Below, piece after piece: positions 1-7,955 of a stretch of 64,000 bases of DNA. A program made the position numbers and the translations under genes. The notes under the pieces were generated by a model, which was given only the letters and a program-made list of their open reading frames with translations, was not told the origin of the DNA and searched no databases. Source of the DNA: Natronincola peptidivorans (GTDB taxonomy: Bacteria > Bacillota > Clostridia > Peptostreptococcales > Natronincolaceae). Position 1 is the stretch's first letter. Every line of letters starts with the position of its first letter. The stretch covers positions 62,001-126,000 of the forward strand of contig NZ_FOHU01000002.1 of the NCBI RefSeq assembly GCF_900111615.1, given 5' to 3'.

Positions 1-333
1 TTCTATTTTTGTCTCATAGATTTTTTCTTTTTCTAATGGATTTTCAAATACATCTTCTCTAGACTTGCTTTGCTTGAATTGATATAAAAGATAAATCATC
101 CATAGACTTAGAATCATTAAAACACTCAATCCTCCAATAAAATTAGAGGAAAAAATAATTTTTCTTAATTGAAACATAGCTTCAATCTCTGTCATTGTTA
201 AAGCTTGCATAGATGTATCAAAGGTGTCTTCTGTCAGAGCAACAATAAATCCTAGCCCAGCCCCTATTAATGCACAGATTCCAATCCACTTGATATAGCT
301 GACCTTCATAAAAGCTTCTACGATTTTTTTCAT
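1..333 (-). CDS. DUF3169-like membrane protein, partial
   Basis: The first 111 residues are visible; the gene continues beyond the left edge of the window. It starts with a short basic end, then one membrane segment (about residues 13-32, KWIGICALIGAGLGFIVAL), an extracytoplasmic stretch, and a second membrane segment (about 70-92, FIGGLSVLMILSLWMIYLLY), followed by charged residues. The two-helix layout next to a small XRE regulator is typical of DUF3169-type proteins, whose role is not known. Its ATG overlaps the TGA of the upstream regulator gene, so the two are translationally coupled. Family assignment is by pattern and is tentative. Confidence 0.6.
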   Translation of the reverse strand, partial: MKKIVEAFMKVSYIKWIGICALIGAGLGFIVALTEDTFDTSMQALTMTEIEAMFQLRKIIFSSNFIGGLSVLMILSLWMIYLLYQFKQSKSREDVFENPLEKEKIYETKIE

Positions 334-548
334 CTCTCTACACCTCCTTGCTCTTCTAATTGAAAAACATCCTCCACCTTTACTTTGAAAGTAGCTGCTA
401 TTTTCAAAGCTAACACTACAGATGGCGAATAATCTCCCTTTTCTATTAAACCAATAGTTTGGCGAGATACTCCGATCAAATTTGCCAGCTGTTCTTGACT
501 TAAATTATCCCTTGCTCTAAATAATCTTACTTGGTTTGTAAGCTCCAT
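330..548 (-). CDS. small XRE (Cro/CI) family transcriptional regulator
   Basis: This is a 72-residue protein that is essentially one helix-turn-helix domain: LSQEQLANLIGVSRQTIGLIEKG is the HTH core, followed by the helix that ends in VEDVFQLEE. Such short YozG-like regulators usually repress their own operon together with a membrane partner. The start is placed at the second of two adjacent ATG codons because AGGAGG (555-560, minus strand) sits six bases from it; the first ATG (549-551) is only three bases away. The gene overlaps the downstream membrane protein by four bases. A strong promoter carrying a direct repeat lies just upstream, consistent with autoregulation. Confidence 0.85.
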   Translation of the reverse strand: MELTNQVRLFRARDNLSQEQLANLIGVSRQTIGLIEKGDYSPSVVLALKIAATFKVKVEDVFQLEEQGGVER

Positions 549-631
549 CATAACCCTCCTTGGATTATAATAAGTAGTGTGCTTGCCTATTAAGTCAAAT
601 AAATGCCTTCCTAATAAGTGCGTCAAGTAAA

Positions 632-660
632 ATTGTAAACGATTATTGTCATTTTGTCAA
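632..660 (-). promoter_or_regulatory. sigma-A type promoter of the XRE operon
   Basis: On the minus strand TTGACA (655-660) is followed after exactly 17 bases by TACAAT (632-637). The -35 box matches consensus fully and the -10 box in five of six positions. It points into the XRE gene about 80 bases away. Confidence 0.8.
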
Positions 661-673
661 TAATTATTGTCAT
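642..673. promoter_or_regulatory. direct repeat over the XRE promoter, candidate operator
   Basis: The 11-mer ATTATTGTCAT occurs at 642-652 and again at 663-673. The copies start 21 bases apart, two helical turns, so both lie on the same DNA face. They overlap and flank the -35 box of the minus-strand promoter. This fits autoregulation by the small XRE protein; binding itself is inference. Confidence 0.5.
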
Positions 674-895
674 AAAGACAACTATCATTTACATATTGGT
701 ATTTTTAACCACTTTATAATATTAATAAAACTTAATAGTAACCCGAGAAGTCATCTTGTAAATTGAGAAGTAATCTCTGTAACCGACAATTTCACAAGCA
801 TGTCTCCACAATAAGTGGGGTCTATTTGTCTGGGGATAAGAATATATATTTAAAAGCTGAGGTGCTTTTATATAGAGTTTTAAGGGGGAAAATAG
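674..895 (+). promoter_or_regulatory. leader region of the ZIP transporter gene
   Basis: There is no gene in this stretch. It holds two similar copies beginning GAGAAGT (746-763 region), an 11-base-pair imperfect inverted repeat (CTTGT/AAATTG pairing with CAATTT/ACAAG), and a hairpin TAAAAGC/GCTTTTA at 851-870 shortly before the ribosome site AAGGGGGA. The folding potential suggests a regulated leader, but I do not recognise a known riboswitch class, and no clear -35/-10 pair is seen. Confidence 0.3.
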
Positions 896-1633
896 ATGAG
901 TGACTTGTGGAGGACTACTTTGATTGGATTGATGGTGGGAATGATAGGAACTGGACTTGGAGGGTCTATGGCTTTTTTGCTAAAAAATCCCTCAAAGCGG
1001 TTTTTAAGTGGTATTATAGGATTATCCAGTGGTTTGATGGTAGCCATTGTTACCTTTGAATTGATACCTGAGGCTTTTATGCTGGGAGGAACTATACAAA
1101 TTGCAGTTGGTATTGCCATTGGTGCATTTCTGGCATCCTATTTAGATATTATGATTTCTCATTTATATAAAAAGAGTTTATATGGAAAGCCTGGATTCAT
1201 TAAAACGGGTGTGTTATTGGGAGTAGGTATTGCCCTCCATAACTTTCCAGAGGGATTGGCCATCGGTTCAGGCTTTGTTGCTCAATCAAGGCTGGGGGTT
1301 GGGCTAGCCATTGTTATTGCCCTCCATAATATGCCGGAAGGATTGGCGATGGTGACACCTATGAGGGTTGGAGGATACTCTAGTACGAAGGCTTTTTTGC
1401 TGACTTTAGCAGCAGGAGCTCCAATGGGATTGGGAGCTTTTGTAGGAGCTTTTATTGGAACCTTTGCTTATGGTTTTATTGGGGTATGCCTTGCCTTTGC
1501 AGGCGGGACAATGCTATATATAACCTTTGGGGAGCTTATTCCTAGGGCAAAGGATTTATATGGCGGCAGGATTTCTACTATCTGTTCCATCTTTGGCTTT
1601 ATTGCTGGCATGTTAATTTCTAAAAGTTTTTGA
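896..1633 (+). CDS. ZIP family divalent metal transporter
   Basis: The 245-residue protein has about eight membrane segments and the two ZIP signature motifs HNFPEG (about residue 115) and HNMPEG (about 144) in the paired helices that form the metal path; a later segment ends FGELIPRA. The family takes up zinc, iron or manganese into the cytoplasm. Length and motif spacing fit the GufA/ZupT branch. The start ATG follows AAGGGGGA by six bases. It is a single gene between the divergent XRE operon and the FHA operon. Metal specificity cannot be read from the sequence. Confidence 0.92.
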   Translation: MSDLWRTTLIGLMVGMIGTGLGGSMAFLLKNPSKRFLSGIIGLSSGLMVAIVTFELIPEAFMLGGTIQIAVGIAIGAFLASYLDIMISHLYKKSLYGKPGFIKTGVLLGVGIALHNFPEGLAIGSGFVAQSRLGVGLAIVIALHNMPEGLAMVTPMRVGGYSSTKAFLLTLAAGAPMGLGAFVGAFIGTFAYGFIGVCLAFAGGTMLYITFGELIPRAKDLYGGRISTICSIFGFIAGMLISKSF

Positions 1634-1638
1634 TTTTC

Positions 1639-1666
1639 TTGTTAATTGATGATAATTTGGTATAAA
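1639..1666 (+). promoter_or_regulatory. promoter of the FHA-ftsW-pbp operon
   Basis: TTGTTA (1639-1644), a 16-base gap and TATAAA (1661-1666), preceded by TG at 1658-1659 to give an extended -10 form. It lies 40 bases before the FHA gene. The -35 box is weak. Confidence 0.5.
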
Positions 1667-1706
1667 ATAAGAAGAAAATAAAATTTATTTTACAGGTGGT
1701 TCTTTT

Positions 1707-2147
1707 ATGTTCCCAATTCTTTCTTGGACAATCCGATACATTTTTATTGGCCTTATTTATTATTTTATCTATCATATTATAAGGCTTATTTATCTTGACA
1801 TAAAACATATCAATGAAAGACAGAATAAACAATTTGACAGCCCTTATCTCAAACTGGTGAATCGCAAGGAGACTTTAGATTTTGAGATTCAGGAGTTTTA
1901 TGATTTAAAGGATGTGGTGACCCTTGGTAGAAGTAAGGAGAATGATATCCAGATTTTGGACAAGTTTATGTCCTCTTCTCATGCGAAGATTACCATGGAC
2001 GAAGATGAATATTTTTTGGAGGATTTAGAAAGTGTAAATGGTACCTATCTAAATAGTACACAGATAGAAGATGTTGTGAAGCTAAAGAGTGGAGATAGGA
2101 TTGGTTTGGGACAGGTGGAGTTTTTGTTTGTAAAAGAGGTGGATTAA
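1707..2147 (+). CDS. membrane-anchored FHA-domain protein
   Basis: A membrane segment (about residues 8-28) is followed by a linker and a C-terminal forkhead-associated domain (about 55-146) with the core signature LGRSKENDI, the SSSHAKI stretch and the NGTYLN turn. FHA domains bind phosphothreonine on partner proteins, so the protein probably links a Ser/Thr kinase to the cell-wall machinery. The stop codon directly abuts the start of the FtsW-family gene, giving the FHA, SEDS, PBP order common in Clostridia and Actinobacteria. No kinase gene is present in the window. Confidence 0.9.
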   Translation: MFPILSWTIRYIFIGLIYYFIYHIIRLIYLDIKHINERQNKQFDSPYLKLVNRKETLDFEIQEFYDLKDVVTLGRSKENDIQILDKFMSSSHAKITMDEDEYFLEDLESVNGTYLNSTQIEDVVKLKSGDRIGLGQVEFLFVKEVD

Positions 2148-3359
2148 ATGCGGCCCATTGGTATCATGGTTATTATAAATGCTTTGTTGTTTGGGCTATT
2201 GTTCTTATTGGTAGAGCCCTTGGATCCTTCTATCCTTATGGCAGGAGGCATCTTGACCCTGTTGATCATAATCTCTTATATTATTATCGTTAAGGGGAAT
2301 ATGGGGGACCAATATTTATTTTTGATTATTTCTATGCTCTCTAGTCTAGGGGTAGTAATGATTTATCGTTTAGACCCTGTTTTTGGATTTAGACAAATCA
2401 CCTGGTATGCTTTAGGAGTATCCTTATACTTTGTAAGCTACATCATCTTCCTCTGGGTAAAAAATTGGGACAGGTACCTTTATTTATATATTGGCTTTGG
2501 CATGTTGTTATTTCTCTTAACCTTTGCATTAGGCACCACTGTAAAAGGGGCTACCAACTGGATTCGGGTCGGGGGATTTACCTTCCAGCCTGCAGAAATC
2601 ATCAAGCTAAGCTTTGTTTTTTTTGTTGCAGCCTATTTTACTTTCCCAGAAAAATTGAAAAACATCTATTTTTTTCTAGGGGTTGTCTACCTACATATTA
2701 TATTTTTGGTGTTTCAGAGAGATATGGGAATGGCAATGCTTTTTTATGGAATATTTATTAGTATTTTTTATGTCTATTATCAAGATTATAAGCTGTTCCT
2801 CTATAATCTAGGTGCATCTATTTTGATTGTGGTCTTTGGTTATTATACTATGACTCATGTGCAGGTGCGGTTTGAAGCCTGGCTCAATCCATGGAGGGAT
2901 ATTGCTGGGAGGGGCTATCAAATCACGCAATCCTTGTTTGCTATAGGGACTGGCGGTTTTTTTGGTACTGGCCTAGGAATGGGAAGTCCTGATTTTATTC
3001 CTGAGGTTCATACGGATTTTATTTTTTCTGCCATCTGTGAGGAAATGGGTGTGTTTGGTGGTATGGCGGTAGTGCTTTTATATTTCATTCTCATGTATAG
3101 AGGCTTTAAGATTACTTTAACTATACAAAATACCTTTAGAAAGATACTAGCTCTAGGCATCATTTTGACCTACAGCTATCAAACCTTTATGATTATTGGT
3201 GGGGTCATCAAGCTGATTCCTTTGACGGGGATTACGCTACCATTTATTAGCTATGGAGGCAGTGCTTTGGTTTCTGCTTTTATTGCCTTTGGTATCATGC
3301 AGGCCCTTTCAAAAAGATCGCAGGAAGTAGAGGAGTTGTTGGATCTTGGAGAGCAATAA
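2148..3359 (+). CDS. FtsW/RodA/SpoVE (SEDS) peptidoglycan glycosyltransferase
   Basis: The 403-residue protein has about ten to twelve membrane segments and SEDS hallmarks: GATNWIRVGGFTFQPAEIIKL in the middle, FVFQRDMG-like FLVFQRDMGMAM, and near the end LPLTGITLPFISYGGSAL. SEDS proteins polymerise lipid II into glycan strands and work with a class B PBP, which is encoded immediately downstream and overlaps this gene. It could serve elongation, division or sporulation; the sequence does not decide which. Confidence 0.93.
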   Translation: MRPIGIMVIINALLFGLLFLLVEPLDPSILMAGGILTLLIIISYIIIVKGNMGDQYLFLIISMLSSLGVVMIYRLDPVFGFRQITWYALGVSLYFVSYIIFLWVKNWDRYLYLYIGFGMLLFLLTFALGTTVKGATNWIRVGGFTFQPAEIIKLSFVFFVAAYFTFPEKLKNIYFFLGVVYLHIIFLVFQRDMGMAMLFYGIFISIFYVYYQDYKLFLYNLGASILIVVFGYYTMTHVQVRFEAWLNPWRDIAGRGYQITQSLFAIGTGGFFGTGLGMGSPDFIPEVHTDFIFSAICEEMGVFGGMAVVLLYFILMYRGFKITLTIQNTFRKILALGIILTYSYQTFMIIGGVIKLIPLTGITLPFISYGGSALVSAFIAFGIMQALSKRSQEVEELLDLGEQ

Positions 3360-4755
3360 AAAAATTATTCATTTAATCGTAGTAATAAGCCTATTGTTTT
3401 TGAGTATCATAGGTTATTTAACGTATTTCCAGATATTTAGAGCTACTGCTATCCTAGATAATCCTTATAATAAGAGACAGTGGGAGAGGGAGGACAATAC
3501 CCTAAGGGGAAGGATTTATGATAGGAATGGTGTTGTATTAGCAGAAAGTGATGTAGTCAATGAAAGGCCCGTTAGGAGTTATCCCCATAATCAGCTTTAT
3601 AGTCATGTGATTGGGTATAGCTATAAGCAGTATGGACGATCAGCTATTGAATCCCATTATAATCAACAGTTGATGGCTTTAAATCCTGAAAGCCCTGTGG
3701 CCAGAATACGTGAACAGCTAGCGGGAGATATGATAAAGGGGAACGATCTTATCTTAACCATTGATCATGAAATTCAAAGAACTGCAGAAAGATTATTGCA
3801 GGGGAAAATGGGGTCTATTGTAGTCATCAATTCAACTACAGGAGAGATCCTGTCGATGGTCAGTAAGCCAGACTTTAATCCCAATACTTTGGTAACGGAT
3901 TGGGGACAATTGGTAAACGATGAGAGAAGTCCTCTGATGAATCGCAGTACCAACGGATTGTATGCACCTGGGTCTACCTATAAAACCGTGATTACTGCAG
4001 CAATCCTAGAGAATATTTATATTATTGATGAGAATTATGACTGTACAGGAAGCATTATCATAGATGGCTACAGCCTTTCGGATTATGGCAATACAGCTCA
4101 TGGAAGTCTTGATCTAACAGAATCTTTAGTGGTCTCCTGTAATACCAACTTTGCAAGAATGACTGTGGATTTAGAAGGAGAGAAAATAAGAGAAATCTCA
4201 AGAAAATTTTTTATGGACCGGCCCATCCAAGGGGACATACCTATTAAGCAAAGCAGATTTCCCTATGGAGATGCTATCGAACCCACAGATTTAGCCGCCA
4301 TTGGCATAGGTCAAGGAAGACTGCAGGTAACGCCGCTGCATATGGCGCTAATTGCCTCTACCTTTGCCAATGATGGTATCATGATGAATCCATATATTAT
4401 AGGAGAAGTACAAAGTCCTCAAGGTAGAGCTTTAGAGAGGGGCAGCCAGCAGGAGAATAGGGTTGTTTCACATGAAATAGCTGAGGAAATAAGAGCTATG
4501 ATGATTGCTGTTGTTGAAAGAGGAACGGGAAGAAGGGCAGCCATACCAGGAGCAGTGGTAGGAGGCAAGACTGGAACAGCAGAAAATGAAACAGGAAGAA
4601 GTCATGCATGGTTTATCGGCTTTGCTAACCGTGGAGAGACACAGGTGGCGGTGGCAGTGATTTTAGAAAGTCAGGGAGAAGCTGGTGGAGTAGCTGCTGC
4701 TCCTATAGCAGGAGAAATAATGCAGGAAGCGCTGAGAAGAGGTGGGACAAATTGA
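3346..4755 (+). CDS. class B penicillin-binding protein (transpeptidase)
   Basis: A 469-residue protein with an N-terminal membrane anchor (about 8-30), a short PBP dimer region (RGRIYDRNG at 55-62) and a transpeptidase domain carrying the three catalytic motifs: S210-TYK213, S264-CN266 and K408-TG410. It cross-links peptidoglycan on the outer face of the membrane with the upstream SEDS protein. The dimer region is short and there are no PASTA repeats, as in mycobacterial PbpA-like proteins. The start is TTG, ten bases after AGGAG and inside the end of the SEDS gene (14-base overlap), which supports coupled translation. Confidence 0.93.
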   Translation: MESNKKIIHLIVVISLLFLSIIGYLTYFQIFRATAILDNPYNKRQWEREDNTLRGRIYDRNGVVLAESDVVNERPVRSYPHNQLYSHVIGYSYKQYGRSAIESHYNQQLMALNPESPVARIREQLAGDMIKGNDLILTIDHEIQRTAERLLQGKMGSIVVINSTTGEILSMVSKPDFNPNTLVTDWGQLVNDERSPLMNRSTNGLYAPGSTYKTVITAAILENIYIIDENYDCTGSIIIDGYSLSDYGNTAHGSLDLTESLVVSCNTNFARMTVDLEGEKIREISRKFFMDRPIQGDIPIKQSRFPYGDAIEPTDLAAIGIGQGRLQVTPLHMALIASTFANDGIMMNPYIIGEVQSPQGRALERGSQQENRVVSHEIAEEIRAMMIAVVERGTGRRAAIPGAVVGGKTGTAENETGRSHAWFIGFANRGETQVAVAVILESQGEAGGVAAAPIAGEIMQEALRRGGTN

Positions 4756-5804
4756 AGAATACCATGATTATAGAAATAGATTGTGACAGGATGGATGAAA
4801 AAAAGTTAATAATAGCTGCTAAGATTCTGAGGGAGGGTGGAACGGTTGCCTTTCCAACAGAAACCGTTTATGGGTTGGGGGCCAATGCTTTGGAAGCAGA
4901 GGCGGTAAAAAAAATATTTGAAGCCAAGGGAAGGCCGTCGGATAATCCCTTAATCGTACATATTGCAAGAATGGAGGAGGTTAAAAGTCTGGCGAAGGAA
5001 CTCTCAGAGGATGCCCTGAGAGTGATGGAGGCCTTTTGGCCAGGACCTCTTACTGTGGTTCTAAATAAAAAGGAGGTTGTACCTACTGTGATTACTGCTG
5101 GTCTACAAACTGTAGCCATAAGAATGCCAGCACATCCTATTGCGAAAAAATTGATTGCCCTAGCAGAAGTACCCTTAGCAGCTCCCAGTGCCAACATTTC
5201 AGGGAAGCCAAGCCCAACTAGGGGAGAGCATGTTGTAGAGGATTTAGATGGAAGGGTAGATGGGATTATTATGGGTGGCAGCTGCCATGTAGGAGTAGAG
5301 TCGACAGTGCTGGATATGACGGGAGAAATCCCTACGATTCTAAGGCCAGGGGGTATTACTAGGGAAATGCTTCTACAGGTATTGGAGAGGGTTGAGGTGG
5401 ATGGAGCTTTGGGGGGAGATACAGATGCTATACCAAAGTCTCCAGGAATGAAATATACCCACTATGCACCAAAGGCAGCGGTCTATATTGTCAAAGGGAT
5501 AGAAGAAAAAACTGTAGAAAAAATAAAGGAACTGGCATCAGTTTATAGAATAGAAGGAAAAAAAGTAGGAATCCTTTGTTTTGACGAGTCCTATCCACAG
5601 TATCAGGAGGGGCTGGTAAAATCTGTTGGAAGTCGCAGGGAGCTGAATCTAGTGGCCTCTAATTTATTTAAGGTCCTAAGGGAATTTGATGGCACAGAAG
5701 TAGACATCATACTGGCGGAAGCTGTAGAGGAAGCCGATTTAGGACAGGCTATTATGAATCGCTTGATGAAGGCAGCAGGATATCGGGTCATAAATGCAAA
5801 ATGA
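4752..5804 (+). CDS. tsaC: L-threonylcarbamoyladenylate synthase (Sua5/YwlC type)
   Basis: This enzyme makes threonylcarbamoyl-AMP from threonine, bicarbonate and ATP for the t6A37 modification of tRNAs. The YrdC-like domain fills about residues 15-200 (GGTVAFPTETVYGLGANA, KGRPSDNPLIVH, APSANISGKPSPT), and a C-terminal Sua5 domain follows (SPGMKYTHYAPKA, then an alpha/beta fold), giving the long 350-residue form. The TTG start follows AGAGGTGGG and overlaps the PBP stop; an in-frame ATG lies twelve bases on at 4764. The tsaC, ywlE, rpiB, upp order matches Bacillus. Confidence 0.93.
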   Translation: MKNTMIIEIDCDRMDEKKLIIAAKILREGGTVAFPTETVYGLGANALEAEAVKKIFEAKGRPSDNPLIVHIARMEEVKSLAKELSEDALRVMEAFWPGPLTVVLNKKEVVPTVITAGLQTVAIRMPAHPIAKKLIALAEVPLAAPSANISGKPSPTRGEHVVEDLDGRVDGIIMGGSCHVGVESTVLDMTGEIPTILRPGGITREMLLQVLERVEVDGALGGDTDAIPKSPGMKYTHYAPKAAVYIVKGIEEKTVEKIKELASVYRIEGKKVGILCFDESYPQYQEGLVKSVGSRRELNLVASNLFKVLREFDGTEVDIILAEAVEEADLGQAIMNRLMKAAGYRVINAK

Positions 5805-5861
5805 AAAGTGAAGAATAAAAATTAGGATAGTATTTTTTCTTTGGAAAGGGATGAGAGATTA

Positions 5862-6560
5862 ATGAAAACCATTCTATTTGTTTGCACTGGCAATACCTGC
5901 CGAAGTAGTATAGCAGAAGTGTTATGTAAGGATTTAATAGAAAAAGCAGGAGAGGACTTAGGAGACATAAAGGTTATCTCTGCTGGCACCAGTGCCATGA
6001 AGGGAGACAAGGCCTCCTATGCCTCCAAGGAAATCATCAGAGAAAAGGGGTTATCCTTGGATGATCATGAAGCCAGAGCTTTGACAAAGGATTTGATTGA
6101 TGAAGCGGATTTGGTTTTGACTATGACCACCAATCATAAACATGCAGTATTAAACATGGCACCTCAGGCGGAGAATAAGGTATATACACTGAAGGAATAT
6201 GCAAATGATGGGGAAAATCTAGAGGATGTCTTAGATGAAATGAATGAAGTATACAGAAAAATCAGTACCAAAAAGCAACGCTTCATGTTAGAAAATCAAA
6301 AAAAGCTAAAGGAGCTAAAGGAAAAAAGAGATGCTTTAGTAAGAGAACTGAAAAGTGTAGAGAGGGAAGTGGAAAAGCTTGAAAAGGACTTTCAAGAGGA
6401 GATTACAGACTGCGAGGATCAACTGATTTTCTTGAAAACCAAGCTGCCAGAAATGGATATTGTAGATCCTTTCGGCCAGCCTATAGATGCATATAGAAGA
6501 AGTGCAGTGGAGATAGAGGAATCCTTGAAAAAATTATTAAAAAAATTATTAAAAAAATAA
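5862..6560 (+). CDS. ywlE: protein arginine phosphatase YwlE-like, with a coiled-coil insertion
   Basis: The N-terminus has the low-molecular-weight phosphatase loop C8-TGNTCRS; threonine at position 12 is the residue that in YwlE gives preference for phospho-arginine over phospho-tyrosine. The catalytic Asp-Pro-Phe motif, normally near residue 118 of a protein of about 150 residues, is here at D202-P203-F204. Between them (about residues 117-197) lies an extra charged, heptad-like stretch rich in K and E that should form a coiled coil. The protein ends in a KKLLKKLLKK tail encoded by a tandem repeat. The start is set at ATG 5862 because the catalytic core begins at once; a TTG at 5841 is possible. 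Phosphatase activity is likely; the role of the insertion is unknown. Confidence 0.85.
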   Translation: MKTILFVCTGNTCRSSIAEVLCKDLIEKAGEDLGDIKVISAGTSAMKGDKASYASKEIIREKGLSLDDHEARALTKDLIDEADLVLTMTTNHKHAVLNMAPQAENKVYTLKEYANDGENLEDVLDEMNEVYRKISTKKQRFMLENQKKLKELKEKRDALVRELKSVEREVEKLEKDFQEEITDCEDQLIFLKTKLPEMDIVDPFGQPIDAYRRSAVEIEESLKKLLKKLLKK

Positions 6561-6651
6561 AGGGATATTTAGAAACATATCGAATATTATACTGGTTAAA
6601 CTATTATAAGTTATTTGTAGATTTTTATAGCTGTTATTTGGAGGGGTCAGA

Positions 6652-7101
6652 ATGAAAATAGCCATAGGCAGTGATCATGGAGGATATGGTCTTAAGGAAA
6701 TCATAAAGGAACATCTTAAAGACAAAGGGTTCTTTATAACGGATTTTGGTACAGACTCTGAAGCTTCCTGTGACTACCCAGAGTTTGCTGAGAAGGTAGG
6801 AGAGGCAGTGGTGAAGGCAGAATACGATAGAGGTATCTTGATATGTGGGACGGGAATCGGTATATCGATAGCTGCTAACAAGATTCCAGGTATCCGCTGC
6901 GCCTTGGTAGGGGACTGCTTTTCTGCAAAAGCTACTAGACAGCATAATGATGCAAATGTTTTAGCTTTGGGAGCCAGGGTAGTTGGACCAGGGCTGGCAT
7001 TAGAAATAGTTGATGTATGGTTAAACGCTGAATTTGAAGGTGGGAGACATCAAAAGAGGGTGGAGAAAATCAGTAGTATTGAAGAAAAATACTATAAATA
7101 A
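6652..7101 (+). CDS. rpiB: ribose 5-phosphate isomerase B
   Basis: The 149-residue protein interconverts ribose 5-phosphate and ribulose 5-phosphate in the pentose phosphate pathway. It shows [11 protein letters not shown] at the N-terminus, [10 protein letters not shown], the active-site cysteine segment [16 protein letters not shown] and the phosphate-binding end [11 protein letters not shown]. The related sugar-phosphate isomerase LacA/B family is the only real alternative. The ATG follows GGAGGGG. It sits between ywlE and upp as in Bacillus. Confidence 0.95.
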   Translation: MKIAIGSDHGGYGLKEIIKEHLKDKGFFITDFGTDSEASCDYPEFAEKVGEAVVKAEYDRGILICGTGIGISIAANKIPGIRCALVGDCFSAKATRQHNDANVLALGARVVGPGLALEIVDVWLNAEFEGGRHQKRVEKISSIEEKYYK

Positions 7102-7114
7102 AGGAGGATTTTTT

Positions 7115-7744
7115 ATGAGTAAAGTAGTGACAATAGATCACCCATTGATTCAACACAAGCTGACATTAATAAGAGATAAAGATACAGGTTCTAAAGATTT
7201 TAGAGATTTGGTGAAAGAGGTTTCCTTATTAATGGGCTATGAAATTACTAGAGATCTTCCTTTACAGGAAATTGAGATAGAAACTCCCGTTGGACCAACA
7301 AAGGCGAAGGTGATATCTGGTAAAAAACTGGGGATTATTCCTATACTAAGAGCGGGATTAGGTATGGTGGATGGATTCTTGCAGCTGATACCAGCGGCGA
7401 AGGTGGGGCATGTTGGTTTGTATAGAGATCCAGAAACCTTGGAGCCGGTTGAATATTACTGCAAGCTGCCATCAGATGTAGAGGAGAGGGATTTGATTGT
7501 ATTGGATCCTATGCTGGCCACTGGAGGATCTGCCAATGCAGCTATACAGTTCTTGAAAAACAGAGGAGCTACCAATATAAAGCTAGTATGTTTGATTGCT
7601 GCTCCAGAGGGAATTGAAGCCATACAAAAGAAGCACCAGGATGTAGATATCTATGTAGCGGCTATTGATGAAAGATTAAATGAGCATGCCTACATTGTAC
7701 CAGGATTAGGAGATGCAGGAGATCGTTTGTTTGGAACAAAATAG
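7115..7744 (+). CDS. upp: uracil phosphoribosyltransferase
   Basis: A 209-residue pyrimidine-salvage enzyme that converts uracil and PRPP to UMP. It has [14 protein letters not shown] near the N-terminus, the PRPP-binding loop [12 protein letters not shown] (about residues 127-138) and the uracil-binding C-terminus [17 protein letters not shown]. The start ATG is seven bases after AAGGAGG; the frame stays open further upstream inside rpiB but without a matching ribosome site. The gene is followed by a weak terminator. Confidence 0.97.
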   Translation: MSKVVTIDHPLIQHKLTLIRDKDTGSKDFRDLVKEVSLLMGYEITRDLPLQEIEIETPVGPTKAKVISGKKLGIIPILRAGLGMVDGFLQLIPAAKVGHVGLYRDPETLEPVEYYCKLPSDVEERDLIVLDPMLATGGSANAAIQFLKNRGATNIKLVCLIAAPEGIEAIQKKHQDVDIYVAAIDERLNEHAYIVPGLGDAGDRLFGTK

Positions 7745-7755
7745 GAAAATATAGT

Positions 7756-7790
7756 AAGCTCTGGATGCTAGTTTCTGGAGCTTTTCTTTT
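7756..7790 (+). terminator. terminator after upp
   Basis: AAGCTC (7756-7761) pairs with GAGCTT (7778-7783), followed by a T-rich run. The stem is short, so termination may be partial. Confidence 0.5.
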
Positions 7791-7826
7791 ATAAAAATAT
7801 AGTTATGTGAAGGGGAGAGGGGACGA

Positions 7827-7955
7827 ATGACGTATATTGCGGGATTACCTATAAAAACTTTTGTGATTGTGGGAGGGCTTTTTGTTATTTCCACTTTAGC
7901 TCCTTCTATTACAGCACTTATTATAAAGCATAGAAAGGGATGGGAAGATGAATAA
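7827..7955 (+). CDS. small single-span membrane protein, likely symporter accessory protein
   Basis: A 42-residue open frame starts with ATG shortly after AGGGGAGAGG, holds one hydrophobic segment (FVIVGGLFVISTLAPSITAL) and ends IIKHRKGWEDE. It overlaps the start of the sodium symporter gene by eight bases (its TAA lies inside the symporter's first codons), so it is almost certainly translated with it. Short one-helix proteins in this position are known beside several sodium/solute symporters of Firmicutes and are annotated as symporter small accessory proteins. The exact function is unknown; a role in assembly or stability of the transporter is inference. Confidence 0.75.
   Translation: MTYIAGLPIKTFVIVGGLFVISTLAPSITALIIKHRKGWEDE

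Noticed and set aside
674-895. Possible metal riboswitch before the ZIP gene
   Set aside because: Repeats and a hairpin are present, but I could not match a known manganese, NiCo or M-box core, so it is kept only as an unassigned leader.
6520-6557. Tandem AAATTATTAAAA repeat as an assembly error
   Set aside because: The frame stays open and the repeat encodes a plausible basic tail; no sign of a frameshift.
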